From Salinimicrobium xinjiangense DSM 19287 (GTDB lineage Bacteria; Bacteroidota; Bacteroidia; Flavobacteriales; Flavobacteriaceae): 53,493 bases of DNA. Both the position numbers and the translations under genes were made by a program. The stretch is taken from contig NZ_KE384055.1 of assembly GCF_000423585.1 (NCBI RefSeq), positions 61,672 through 115,164 on the forward strand, read 5' to 3'. Positions 19,801-25,673 of the stretch are shown here, piece after piece. Within the stretch, counting starts at the first letter, position 1, and each line of letters starts with the position of its first letter. Under the pieces are notes generated by a model. The model did not search any database, was not told the DNA's origin, and saw only the letters and a program-made list of their open reading frames with translations.

Positions 19801-20587
19801 TGGCATTTATTGAAGTAGAGGTGCTACTTCCGGTCCATCCAGATGGAAGAGTCCATTGATATGAGGATGCTCCTTCAACAGCTGAAATGGAATATGTCTG
19901 GGAAGTTCCCGGACAAATTTCAGTACCTATGGAAGTGGCAATAGTGCCGGGAACTGAAGGTGTTCCCGCCCTAACTGTAATGTTATTAGAAAAAGCTTCC
20001 GCAGTGTCTGATGTAGTACATTCAACGCTGCTGGTAAGAACTACCCGTATGCGATCTCCATCAATTAATGATGTAGTATTAAATTTATTTGAAGAACCAG
20101 TTTGAAGAGCTGAAGTTCCGTTATTCAGAAAAAAGGAGTATTGCGGACTTGTTCCTCCATTTGTATTGGAAGCGGTAAAAGTGACACTATCTCCCGGACA
20201 GATTGAGGTTTTATTAGCTGTTATAGAAACTGTCGGAGTTTTATTAGAATTCACAGTCATTGTATACTCACTGCTCGTTGTGCTACATGAGGTGTCATCA
20301 GACGAGGTGACAGTAAGTGTCACGTTGTCTCCATTCTCTAAATTTGAAGTAGAATAGGTATTGCTGTCTGTGCCAATGTTTGCTCCGTCTATTTTCCATT
20401 GATAAGAAAAGGTTCCAGTGCCTCCATTAATAGTGGCTGTAAAAGTTACAGGTGTTCCCTCACAAATAGTTTTCCCTGTATCAGCAGAAATGCTCACAGA
20501 AGTCGGACAGGCCTGCCCCCACCCCAAAGCAGAGGTCAGTATAAGAGCCCAAAAAGTAATTACTTTGAAGAGTAGTTTTTTAACCAT
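10802..20587 (-). CDS. Giant T9SS-exported surface protein with PKD/Ig-like repeats and LamG domain
   Basis: A protein of about 3261 residues. Signal peptide MVKKLLFKVITFWALILTSA is followed by Ig-like domains, about six or seven PKD-like repeats of about 86 residues (CPGxxxTYSxxxVxGAxxYxWTLPSGWxG..., encoded about 18400-19975), and five repeats of about 80 residues (YxGxxFCxS...SSTPGTYxVTY, about 16520-17815). Further Ig-like repeats follow (about 15200-16500). A LamG domain begins near residue 2417 (LDFDGVDDYVDLG), then a tail module and a type A T9SS sorting domain ending TKKVILE. The in-frame upstream start at 20644 would put 19 residues before the signal peptide, so the ATG at 20587 is preferred. 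From LamG onward it is clearly paralogous to the neighbouring giant protein. Role inferred as a cell-surface adhesin; ligand unknown. Confidence 0.92.
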   Translation of the reverse strand: MVKKLLFKVITFWALILTSALGWGQACPTSVSISADTGKTICEGTPVTFTATINGGTGTFSYQWKIDGANIGTDSNTYSTSNLENGDNVTLTVTSSDDTSCSTTSSEYTMTVNSNKTPTVSITANKTSICPGDSVTFTASNTNGGTSPQYSFFLNNGTSALQTGSSNKFNTTSLIDGDRIRVVLTSSVECTTSDTAEAFSNNITVRAGTPSVPGTIATSIGTEICPGTSQTYSISAVEGASSYQWTLPSGWTGSSTSTSINATAGTSGGTISVKAINDCGTSEAQNLSITLKAGTPATPGNITGETAVCPGVEQTYSIAAVNDATEYIWTLPSGWSGTSNTNSITVTTGTSGSGSISVQAKNDCGTSAAKTLAVSVKAGTPVQPGTISGIAAVCPGVSETYSITAVTGATSYEWTFPDNSWTGTSTTNSITVTTGTTDGNITVKAINDCGTSTEQIFAVTVKPGTPATPGAISGSDIVCPGTSETYSVTPLDGATEYIWTLPSGWSGSSTTEEITVTTGDSGSGNITVKAKNDCGTSTAASFSVSVDKPAPIMTGTITGDSEVCSTATGLVYSIPAITNATEYEWNLPTGWNITAGSGTNSITVSASSTSGNIFVIAKNTCGDSAASANFPVTSTTGKPVTPGEITTSLPSTAICPPLSNQTFSVTPVDGASSYIWTLPTGWEITSGANTSSITVNITAAQSYQSPTTVTVKAKNICGESGTSTSQEIYLDNYIIADIGPDQTICKKINPIPQLTLNGNMSFGNANLSPQFTTSGSGTFQNIPTNKKGNFTVNYTPTQADYDLGQVKITMTIPQITQGNTTSCGTGKDEMIIFFKPLPTVTITATSPVCSGNTSVLTFTGTPNSRVTYKLPSGTNQTVDIGSSGTATVTTAALTANSTYTLVSSVNLDTPACSNTLSESATVTITPRPTAEIVYSGAPFCTSLTTGQDPTLTGTGAYNDGVYSSTTGLTIDASTGAIIPSTSTPGTYTVTYKTLAAGGCEEVIATTEVTITKEPTATISYSGTPFCTSDSDAKPVTLEGTDNYTGGTFSAPEGLTIDTDTGAITASSSTAGTYTVTYQTPEAGGCSPVPATTEVTITEAPTPSINYEGTPFCHSDTSVKEVTLAVAEAFLGGDFKAPSGVSIDASSGAITPASSTPGTYEITYTTPASDGCGEVTATTSITITETPSAEISYSGPYCTSDATAHVPAFTNSVGAYQGGVFRSTPDGLSLDTSTGAINANNSSPNTYTVIYEIPAGEGCGTSEISTSVTITQAPQLDISYTTPLCTSDTVAYPVTFSNVQGAYQGGTFTATSGLAIDSEGNIIAANSTPGIHTITYTTPEANGCGPVEVTTDVEIFEQVVITSPPVNVGICSTEPASFEVVASGDNLAYEWKRTDGAAITNATGINTAKLSFNNATATNAGEYFVEITGSSPCTPANSDPVTLNVDENIVIIKPTEDLTFCDQEREGVTFEYIAHANGAALTFTWIKDGADISNATSDRYSFTTTGPSGDNGEYSGTMTISGPNPADNGVYAVRISGPDYFTCSDATSKTFTLNVTPLPEPPTTEPVVLCQGETAEPLSASGVTGATFKWYNAAMEPINGVPTPSTVDAGNTSYFVTQITDVCESNPTELVVTVNPTPAVPTTQEAVIYCFEEEDVAALTATGTDANSVINWYGPDDSTVALSAAPTPLTTSTGNTKYWVSQSIGDCESELVEIVVTVKPLPELVVTADSQDICEGSSTTLYATGAETYVWSLDGNEIGTTADITITPEAAGSYTYKVTGTDTFGCVNTNEIIIDVETPSDGGELTGPSSVCTGENSGTLTVSNYLGEIVRWESSTDGTTWTAISETSAEYTFQNLAAQTQFRAVVKNGVCDEAYSSAAEVTIDPLPIGGELAFDGIGRILETCSNPGSDFNVSLSLSGQTGDVVRWRYKEGAATDWSYVEEGSDYFTGTTLSPELIRSLSINQSTIFEVEIGSGACTPNAISQNATLSILSSDIAPNPVQVTPGVVCLGEEVTLSGSTGYGTGPGMEAGAFDYSSITNKGWRITDNEGNYSNFDSSADNGVAAIWLRTNPLPLTTANLTSPYSTYTYSNWDSSAGDEGNKGFAVVSGPNQSTLETSVFNLFAVDNPVLTFDQAYNLTPGSAIYVDISTDGGATYNPVPLFELIATDPDDGSSGNYDSFGDDDANAENKMELDLTEFAGLDNLRIRFRYEGTRDGDVWAVDAISLPVEPTNVDLTWTDYTDPENPVVIGKNTSEQWTPKLIGWNDFEIRTKLTFDSTGQQCDTLVNWKTISVFVFDQYTSTATAVAGSCGASSVPLTAEVLNSQEVDVAGTKTLDGYEGEWEVVSGPSGYSFSTTHFSNDNNELDPLKDPAAIFTPGVSGDFTLRWVLSTSAVGADGKSLANETCPPTYNNVSFSILDCTALDFDGVDDYVDLGEDYTGDYSIEAWIRPEASTGTIISTPQLEINMEDLPNAITPDTRWYHIAVDSDGKLYVDGIATGTTISTTGTARAFIGARWNSPNAENHFSGWIEEVRIWNGNIAQEQIQFLMNQRLQNAGNIGVEIPLPAPGLAYGSLAGYYQLLADNILNGGYTTDLATSAVNGKLRNMETFQENTAPLPYTTARDNYLWTDEGEAGPWTNWDVWDIPHANGINGTPITWNIVKTSNYVESGAKDIIVLGLIVESNELDILSPSGAHDETNSGQRLEVTHYLKIDGLLDLTGESQLLQPMGSIVGSSAGALERDQQGTASSFNYNYWSSPVSPGSDNAPYTVKSVMLDGSDSSTPKGLDFGAPYAYADGGESNPRKISTYWLHKFHGTANNYFSWEWIGADGELNVGEGYSMKGTEAVDITTGKTQNYTFKGLPNNGTITMANMSAADPGENYLIGNPYPSAINADQFIDDNIAGGKNIFNGTLYFWDHFSGMTHYLQEYIGGYAYYTKLGGIEAVSIDERINANLDEGSKRPGKYIPVGQGFFINTGLDPAITGVTINGGAVTFKNSQRIYRRENSDPESGESVFHSQERKDVAPAAKNSSSAEDVEQKRIWLKFRSPKGYHRQILVTADPRTTDNFDLGYDAPLIEDNVEDMYWYFSNYQFVIQGVPDFDLERVLDLGIKVKEKGTFKISIDDLKNIPDEMNIFLADSLLQVVHDLRVGPYEAESEAGVFTDRFKLVFQDKTPTVEPEDPVVIEEGPFEILYVNGTRNIMLRNPELIDVSRVYLNNMLGQQVHVYYDVPLEREVELPVSRFSAGVYIVKVHSEKGVFTKKVILE

Positions 20588-20620
20588 AAGTAGCAGCGTT
20601 AAGAGTAGGGGGACTCGTTG

Positions 20621-20636
20621 GCTCCGACGGGAGCCG
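20621..20636 (-). other. Leader hairpin upstream of giant gene 2
   Basis: GGCTCC/GGAGCC arms with a 4-base loop form a perfect 6-bp stem 34 bp before the ATG at 20587. No T-tract follows, so it is more likely an mRNA leader structure than a terminator. Its function is unknown. Confidence 0.4.
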
Positions 20637-20770
20637 TTTAACAAGCTAATTTAAGGTTTATTAATGTTAATGCATTGATTTTTAGACAAGTGTAGCATAT
20701 TTGCCGATAAACTACACATTTTAAGAAGATTTTGTGAGTAATTAAGAGCGGCTGAAGGAATATTTATCAT

Positions 20771-20822
20771 AAAAAAAGGAGCTAAATGTTAAAAGATTAC
20801 CACATCTTTAACTTTTAGCTCC
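20771..20822 (-). terminator. Rho-independent terminator of pruA
   Basis: A long imperfect stem begins GGAGCTAAA (20778) and ends TTTAGCTCC (20822). On the minus strand it is followed by seven T (complement of 20771-20777). A second inverted repeat (GTTTATCGCCTGGA with TCCAGCGATAAC, 20827-20873) lies between it and the pruA stop. Confidence 0.8.
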
Positions 20823-20883
20823 CTGCGGTTTATCGCCTGGACCTCCCTTGTAGGAAATTTCCAGCGATAACTTTATAGGAATT

Positions 20884-22512
20884 TTACTTTTCTCCCAGGA
20901 ACGGATATCTGTAATCTGTCGGGGTGACAAAGGTTTCCTTGATCGTTCTTGGGGAGATCCAGCGATAAAGGTTCAGGATCGATCCTGCCTTGTCGTTGGT
21001 TCCGCTTCCGCGGGCTCCTCCAAATGGCTGCTGACCAACAACTGCGCCGGTAGGCTTGTCATTGATATAGAAGTTTCCGGCGGCATTCTGAAGTGCTTTG
21101 GTAGCTTCGGCAGCTGCGTAACGATCTCTCGAAAGTATAGCTCCTGTTAAGGCATATTCAGAATCATCAACCAGTTTCAAAGTTTCATTCCACTGGTTAT
21201 CTTCATAGAGATAAATAGTCACTACCGGTCCGAATAATTCAGTACACATAGTACTGTACTTCGGATTATCGGTAAGAATGACCGTAGGTTCAATGAACCA
21301 GCCTTTAGATTTGTCGTAATTTCCACCTGCTACAATTTCAGCGTCGCTGTCATTTTTTGCAGCATCAATGAATTTCGCCAGTTTGTCAAAAGAACCTTCG
21401 TGAATAACGGCAGTAATGAAATTACCCATGTCCTCGGGTGATCCCATTTTGAACGACTTAAGATCTTCAACCACATATCCTTTTACTTCTTCCCACATGC
21501 TCTTCGGAATATAAACCCTCGAAGCTGCGCTACATTTTTGTCCCTGGAATTCAAAAGCTCCCCGGGAAATTGCAGTGGCAACCTGCTTTGGATTAGCACT
21601 TGGATGTGCAAGAATGAAATCCTTTCCTCCTGTTTCGCCAACTATGCGAGGATAAGACCTGTATTTGTGAATATTTTCTCCAATTTGTTTCCAGAGATTT
21701 TTGAAAACAGTTGTACTTCCTGTAAAGTGGATTCCGGCGAAATCTCTGTGTTCCAGAATGACATCAGTGATCATTTTTGGATCTCCCATTACCATATTTA
21801 TAACTCCGTCGGGAAGTCCGGCTTCCTTGAAAACTTCCATGATCACCTGTGCAGAATATACCTGGGAATCACTTGGCTTCCAGATTGCCACGTTCCCCAG
21901 CATTGCAGGAGCCGATGGCAGGTTTCCGGCAATAGCCGTAAAATTAAATGGAGTTACTGCGTAGACAAAACCTTCGAGCGGACGATACTCCAGTCTGTTC
22001 CATGCTTCCGAAGAAGATTCCGGTTGCTCTTCATAGATCCTGGTCATGTACTCCACGTTGAACCTTAGGAAATCAATTAACTCGCAAGCTGCATCAATTT
22101 CAGCCTGGAAAATATTTTTCGACTGCCCGATCATGGTAGCAGCATTGATCTTGTAGCGGTAAGGTCCTGCAATGAGTTCAGCAGCTTTCAAAAATACTGC
22201 GGCACGCTGTTCCCATTCAAGATTAGACCATTTTTCACGCGCTTCCAAAGCAGCTTCAATAGCTTTTTCCACATGCTCTTTTGAAGCCTTGTGGTAATCT
22301 CCCAAATGATGCTGGTGATCGTGCGGCGGATTCATTGGTGCGGTATCACCGGTCTTTATCTCTTCGCTGCCAATGTAAAGCGGCACCTCGATCTTCTTGT
22401 TGTACATTTCTTTATAGACCTTCAAAACGGCCTCTCTTTCGGGTGTTCCGGGAGCATATGACTTTACGGGTTCATTTACTGCCTGCGGAACCTGGAATAC
22501 ACCTTTTCCCAT
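20884..22512 (-). CDS. pruA: L-glutamate gamma-semialdehyde dehydrogenase (1-pyrroline-5-carboxylate dehydrogenase)
   Basis: The 542-residue aldehyde dehydrogenase oxidises glutamate-gamma-semialdehyde to glutamate with NAD+, the second step of proline catabolism. The general base Glu293 (GETGGKDF) and catalytic Cys327 (FQGQKCSAASR) are present. The whole sequence follows the stand-alone (eukaryotic-type) P5C dehydrogenase pattern rather than the bifunctional PutA, and length is normal. It is monocistronic here with its own terminator. No proline dehydrogenase gene is in the window. The start MGKGVFQVPQAVNEPV is typical of Bacteroidota homologues. Confidence 0.95.
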   Translation of the reverse strand: MGKGVFQVPQAVNEPVKSYAPGTPEREAVLKVYKEMYNKKIEVPLYIGSEEIKTGDTAPMNPPHDHQHHLGDYHKASKEHVEKAIEAALEAREKWSNLEWEQRAAVFLKAAELIAGPYRYKINAATMIGQSKNIFQAEIDAACELIDFLRFNVEYMTRIYEEQPESSSEAWNRLEYRPLEGFVYAVTPFNFTAIAGNLPSAPAMLGNVAIWKPSDSQVYSAQVIMEVFKEAGLPDGVINMVMGDPKMITDVILEHRDFAGIHFTGSTTVFKNLWKQIGENIHKYRSYPRIVGETGGKDFILAHPSANPKQVATAISRGAFEFQGQKCSAASRVYIPKSMWEEVKGYVVEDLKSFKMGSPEDMGNFITAVIHEGSFDKLAKFIDAAKNDSDAEIVAGGNYDKSKGWFIEPTVILTDNPKYSTMCTELFGPVVTIYLYEDNQWNETLKLVDDSEYALTGAILSRDRYAAAEATKALQNAAGNFYINDKPTGAVVGQQPFGGARGSGTNDKAGSILNLYRWISPRTIKETFVTPTDYRYPFLGEK

Positions 22513-22653
22513 ACTGTTGTAAGATTTTTTTGATTTCTAAAATGAATGGTCGTAAAGGTAAAAAAATTAAAAGAATTTTACTTCCCTCAAATTTTCCTGA
22601 ACTTTACATAATTACAGGAGCTAAATGATTAGAAATCTTAATTTTTTCACAAA

Positions 22654-23412
22654 ATGTGCACAGTCACCATCACTCCTTTAAAAGGGGGAAAGTCCTTTGT
22701 TCTTACTTCAAATCGCGATGAGGCACCGGGACGCGAAACCCTGCCTCCAAAGGTGTATGAAATAAATGGCTTAAAAATGGCATTTCCCAGGGATGTTTTA
22801 GCAGGAGGTACCTGGTTAGGAGTCAGTGAACGGAAGAGGATAATCTGTTTGCTGAATGGAGAATTCAAAAAGCACGTGAGAAAACTGCCTTACGCAAAAA
22901 GCAGGGGAGTGGTGGTCAAAGATCTTCTTGCTGCGGAAAATTTCAATAATGCTGCGGATGCCTATGATCTCTCTGAAGTTGAACCTTTCACCATAGTAGC
23001 GGCCGACTGGCAGCAGGATCTGTTTTTTGCTGAATTCGTCTGGGACGGAAGCAATAAACATTACAAGGAACTACCCCAGAAGTCTCACATCTGGTCCTCA
23101 AGTCCGTTATATTCTCCTGAAATGAAACGGCTGCGGGAGGAGTGGTTTGCACAACTTCAAAAGGAAAACGAATTAACGCCTGAAGCTTTATTGGAATTTC
23201 ATTTATCGGCAGGAAAGGGAGATTTTGATACCGGCGTAATCATGGATCGCGGATTCGTGAAGACGGTGAGTGTATCGCAGGTTGTTTTTTCTAAAGGCCG
23301 GGTCGAATTTTATTACAGGGATTTGTCTACAGGAGAAGAGTCGGAAATTGATGATTTGAGAATATGCCAGACCTGCCAGGCAAACTTATCCTCGAGCGCC
23401 GGTCTACGGTAG
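22654..23412 (+). CDS. NRDE/TANGO2-family protein
   Basis: A 252-residue member of the NRDE family (named for the Asn-Arg-Asp-Glu motif; animal member TANGO2). The N-terminus MCTVTITP with Cys2 and the motif SNRDEAPGR are visible, and the fold is presumed Ntn-hydrolase-like with Cys2 as candidate nucleophile. TANGO2 has been linked to haem and lipid handling, but the bacterial role is not established. The last 20 or so residues (IDDLRICQTCQANLSSSAGLR) are unusual: their DNA matches the intergenic repeat that follows (GATTTGAgaat...CCAGACCTGCCA and GAGCGCC...GGTAGG). The natural stop codon may therefore have been lost and replaced by repeat sequence. Confidence 0.85.
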   Translation: MCTVTITPLKGGKSFVLTSNRDEAPGRETLPPKVYEINGLKMAFPRDVLAGGTWLGVSERKRIICLLNGEFKKHVRKLPYAKSRGVVVKDLLAAENFNNAADAYDLSEVEPFTIVAADWQQDLFFAEFVWDGSNKHYKELPQKSHIWSSSPLYSPEMKRLREEWFAQLQKENELTPEALLEFHLSAGKGDFDTGVIMDRGFVKTVSVSQVVFSKGRVEFYYRDLSTGEESEIDDLRICQTCQANLSSSAGLR

Positions 23413-24174
23413 GCAGGGAATCGAGTCAACCGCTGTCAGGGTTCAAACCGCTGAAAGGGTTACAGAGGTGTTAAAAATGACATTTTTGGCGGTAATTTGA
23501 AGATGAGTTGATTTGATGATTTGAAATGATAATCAGATTTGCCAGGAAATGTAATGTTGAGCGCCTGCCTGTGGTAGGAAGGGAGTCGGGCCAACCGCTT
23601 TCAGGGTTTAAAACCGCTGAAAGGGTTGCAGAGGTGTTAAAAATGGGATTTTTCGAAGTAATTTGAGGATGTGGTGATTTGAAAATTTGAAGATACCCAG
23701 ACCTGCCAAAGTTTTTAATCATGAGATCCCGGAAGATTAAAAACTATTCGGTAAGCTTATTAAAGGATTCTTTGGTAGGTCTTGATTCTGTAAAAGAGAT
23801 GTCCAAAATGACATTTTAGAGTGGTGAGTAGGGAGAGGATAAAGAGCAGAGTGTTATGAAAAAACTTTCTCTTCTAGCTTAAGCCAACCGCTGTCAGGGT
23901 TTAAAACCGCTGACAGGGTTGAAGAGGTGTCAAAAAAGGCATTTTTAGAGGTGATTTTAGGATTTGGAGATTTGAGGATTCGAAAATTTTCCAGGCCTGC
24001 CAAAAAAATATTTCCTGGAGAGGAGTGAGGTTTTGTCTTAAATTGGTTCTCGTGATTCAAAACAGGCAACAGGAAACTGGCAACAATTAAACCGCAACCC
24101 GCATCAGAAATTATGCAGTATCCAGTCCTCAGTGGGCAGTAAAAGACTTTGAATTTTAAATCTTGAACCTTGAA
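23352..24174. repeat. Repeat-only intergenic region with four composite repeat units
   Basis: There is no credible gene between 23413 and 24174. The region is built from units containing CCGCTGWCAGGG doublets, the word GAGGTGT, then an AAAAATGWCATTTTT-type palindrome, and then GATTTGA-rich sequence ending CCAGACCTGCCA. Palindrome copies sit at 23473-23487 (perfect), 23639-23653, 23805-23817 and 23932-23946; the first three are exactly 166 bp apart. GAGCGCC starts units at 23394 and 23559. The last 110 bp are low-complexity words such as caggcaacaggaaactggcaa and the gtcctcagtgggcagt type. Confidence 0.85.
23473..23487. repeat. Perfect AAAAATGWCATTTTT palindrome
   Basis: AAAAATGACATTTTT is flanked by GAGGTGTT and GGCGG. 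It is one of four perfect copies in the window (others at 33501, 42401 and 45690). Confidence 0.85.
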
Positions 24175-24561
24175 TTAATTTAGTGCAAAAGGTGCACTCA
24201 GTTTAAAGGAGGGAATTGCTACTCTGAATTTCCTTGTAGAAGTGAAATTGATCATGCTGTAGAAGCCACTCATGGAACCAAAAGGAGAGGTGAGCAAACA
24301 GCCGCTTTTGTAGGTGTGGGATTCTCCGGGTTTTATCACCGGTTTTTTTCCAATCACGCCTTCACCTTCCACAATTTCTGTCCGGTTCAGAGCATCCTTG
24401 ATCTTCCAGAATCTTGAGGTGAGCTGGACAGAGTCTTTGCTCTGGTTTTCAATGGTTATCTGGTAGCCAAAGGCGAAGTGGACCCTATAGTTCTTATAGA
24501 AGGTTCCTTCAAAATTCGTCTCAATGGAGATTTTAATGCCTCTGGTTACTTGTTGTATCAT
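24175..24561 (-). CDS. apaG: ApaG domain protein
   Basis: The 128-residue protein matches full-length ApaG, a small fibronectin-III-like beta-sandwich once linked to Co2+/Mg2+ resistance. It carries the family glycine motif GEGVIGKKPVI and the C-terminal SPFGSMSGFY block. The biochemical role of ApaG remains uncertain. The gene starts one base after the stop of the DUF3667 gene and is the last of a minus-strand cluster with DUF3667 and the T9SS plug-family gene, suggesting co-transcription. Confidence 0.93.
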   Translation of the reverse strand: MIQQVTRGIKISIETNFEGTFYKNYRVHFAFGYQITIENQSKDSVQLTSRFWKIKDALNRTEIVEGEGVIGKKPVIKPGESHTYKSGCLLTSPFGSMSGFYSMINFTSTRKFRVAIPSFKLSAPFALN

Positions 24562-24562
24562 C

Positions 24563-25657
24563 TTAATAGATAGCGAATGACGCCAGTACAGAAAATACGG
24601 CCGCTATTATGGCTAAAATAAAGAATATAAAATTGATTATTATAAACTTTAAAAGGGTTTTAACTCTTCCCTGGCCGTAGAATCTTCGGAAAGCTTTATA
24701 CAGGTAAAACAGGAATAAGCCTGCAGCGATCCAGGAAAAGAGATTTGTGCCCATAACCGCATCCAGATTGATGGAGATCCCAAAGAGGATAAACCAGGTT
24801 GTTTGGTTGTGGAAAGTAAAAATCAGGTGTTCCATATAAGTAAAAGGTCGGCGCAGGTAAAGCAACCAGATAAAAAGAGCAAAAACCGGAAGATAGAAGA
24901 AGATGATGAATGGAACCTTACCATAAAAGTAATTCCAGAACAGATCTGAATCTGAACTGAAGCGTTCTGCATCAACGGTTTTTTTATAAAACCATTGATT
25001 AAAACTTGTGTCCGCATAGTTGAGACTGTCCATAGCCACATGCGGATTCCTCATTTCGGTTTTTTTATAATGATCTGAAAATACCTTCCAGCGTGTAGTT
25101 ACAGCCTGCGCAAAACCCATGGTGTCAAGGGCAGCTTCAGGAACATAAGACTCTTTTGCTATAGTGTCTGTAGCTGTTGCAATGGGATCTAATATCACTC
25201 CCAGCTGCGGATTGGTTTCCCTTGTGGCGGCAAGAATAGAATCTGCCTCCATGCGTTCCTGCTCTGTTACCTCACGATTTACTTGAACGGGTGGTTCGAC
25301 TTCATGGGTGAGACTCCAAATAAGGAAAAAAATAATGGAAGCACTAAGATAAAACCTGTAGGGATTCGCATATCTTACCCGCTTTCCTTCAATATAATCT
25401 TTGGAAATTTTCCCCGGCTTAAAGAGAAGCACGCCCAGTGTTCTGTAAAATCGGGAGTCATAGGCAAAAATTCCGGCGAAAAATTCATTGAAAAAATCAT
25501 TAAAAGCCAGTTTTTTGGTGCTGTTCAGCTGACTGCAGTTAGGGCAATATTGATCACTAATGTCAAGAGGATGATGGCAGTTGAGACATTCTGTAGTGCG
25601 GTACTTTAGCTTGTGCCGCTCGTTGTGAATAACAGGTAGATTCTCGTCTCTTTTCAT
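24563..25657 (-). CDS. DUF3667 membrane protein with N-terminal zinc ribbon
   Basis: A 364-residue protein. The N-terminus has a zinc-ribbon pattern CLNCHHPL...YCPNCSQ (two CxxC pairs), followed by the DUF3667-like block FFAGIFAYDSRFYRTLGVLL and PGKISKDYIEGKRVRYANP. Then come a first membrane segment, a long polar region and about three or four further membrane segments near the C-terminus. The function of this Bacteroidota family is not known. It lies 16 bp after the plug-family gene and 1 bp before apaG. Confidence 0.85.
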   Translation of the reverse strand: MKRDENLPVIHNERHKLKYRTTECLNCHHPLDISDQYCPNCSQLNSTKKLAFNDFFNEFFAGIFAYDSRFYRTLGVLLFKPGKISKDYIEGKRVRYANPYRFYLSASIIFFLIWSLTHEVEPPVQVNREVTEQERMEADSILAATRETNPQLGVILDPIATATDTIAKESYVPEAALDTMGFAQAVTTRWKVFSDHYKKTEMRNPHVAMDSLNYADTSFNQWFYKKTVDAERFSSDSDLFWNYFYGKVPFIIFFYLPVFALFIWLLYLRRPFTYMEHLIFTFHNQTTWFILFGISINLDAVMGTNLFSWIAAGLFLFYLYKAFRRFYGQGRVKTLLKFIIINFIFFILAIIAAVFSVLASFAIY

Positions 25658-25673
25658 GAGAAACCTAAGAAAA

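Noticed and set aside
21538-22068. 176-codon open frame opposite pruA
   Set aside because: It lies wholly antisense to a well-conserved enzyme gene and has a shadow-like composition.
22773-22787. AAAAATGGCATTTCC in the NRDE gene as a palindrome copy
   Set aside because: The right arm is broken and the encoded MAFPRD is a normal conserved block of the family.
23471-24069. Minus-strand frames of 71-83 codons in the repeat region (NPIFNTSATLSAVLNPESGW and similar)
   Set aside because: Both encode the CCGCTGWCAGGG repeat modules. The similar peptides come from repeated DNA without start signals.
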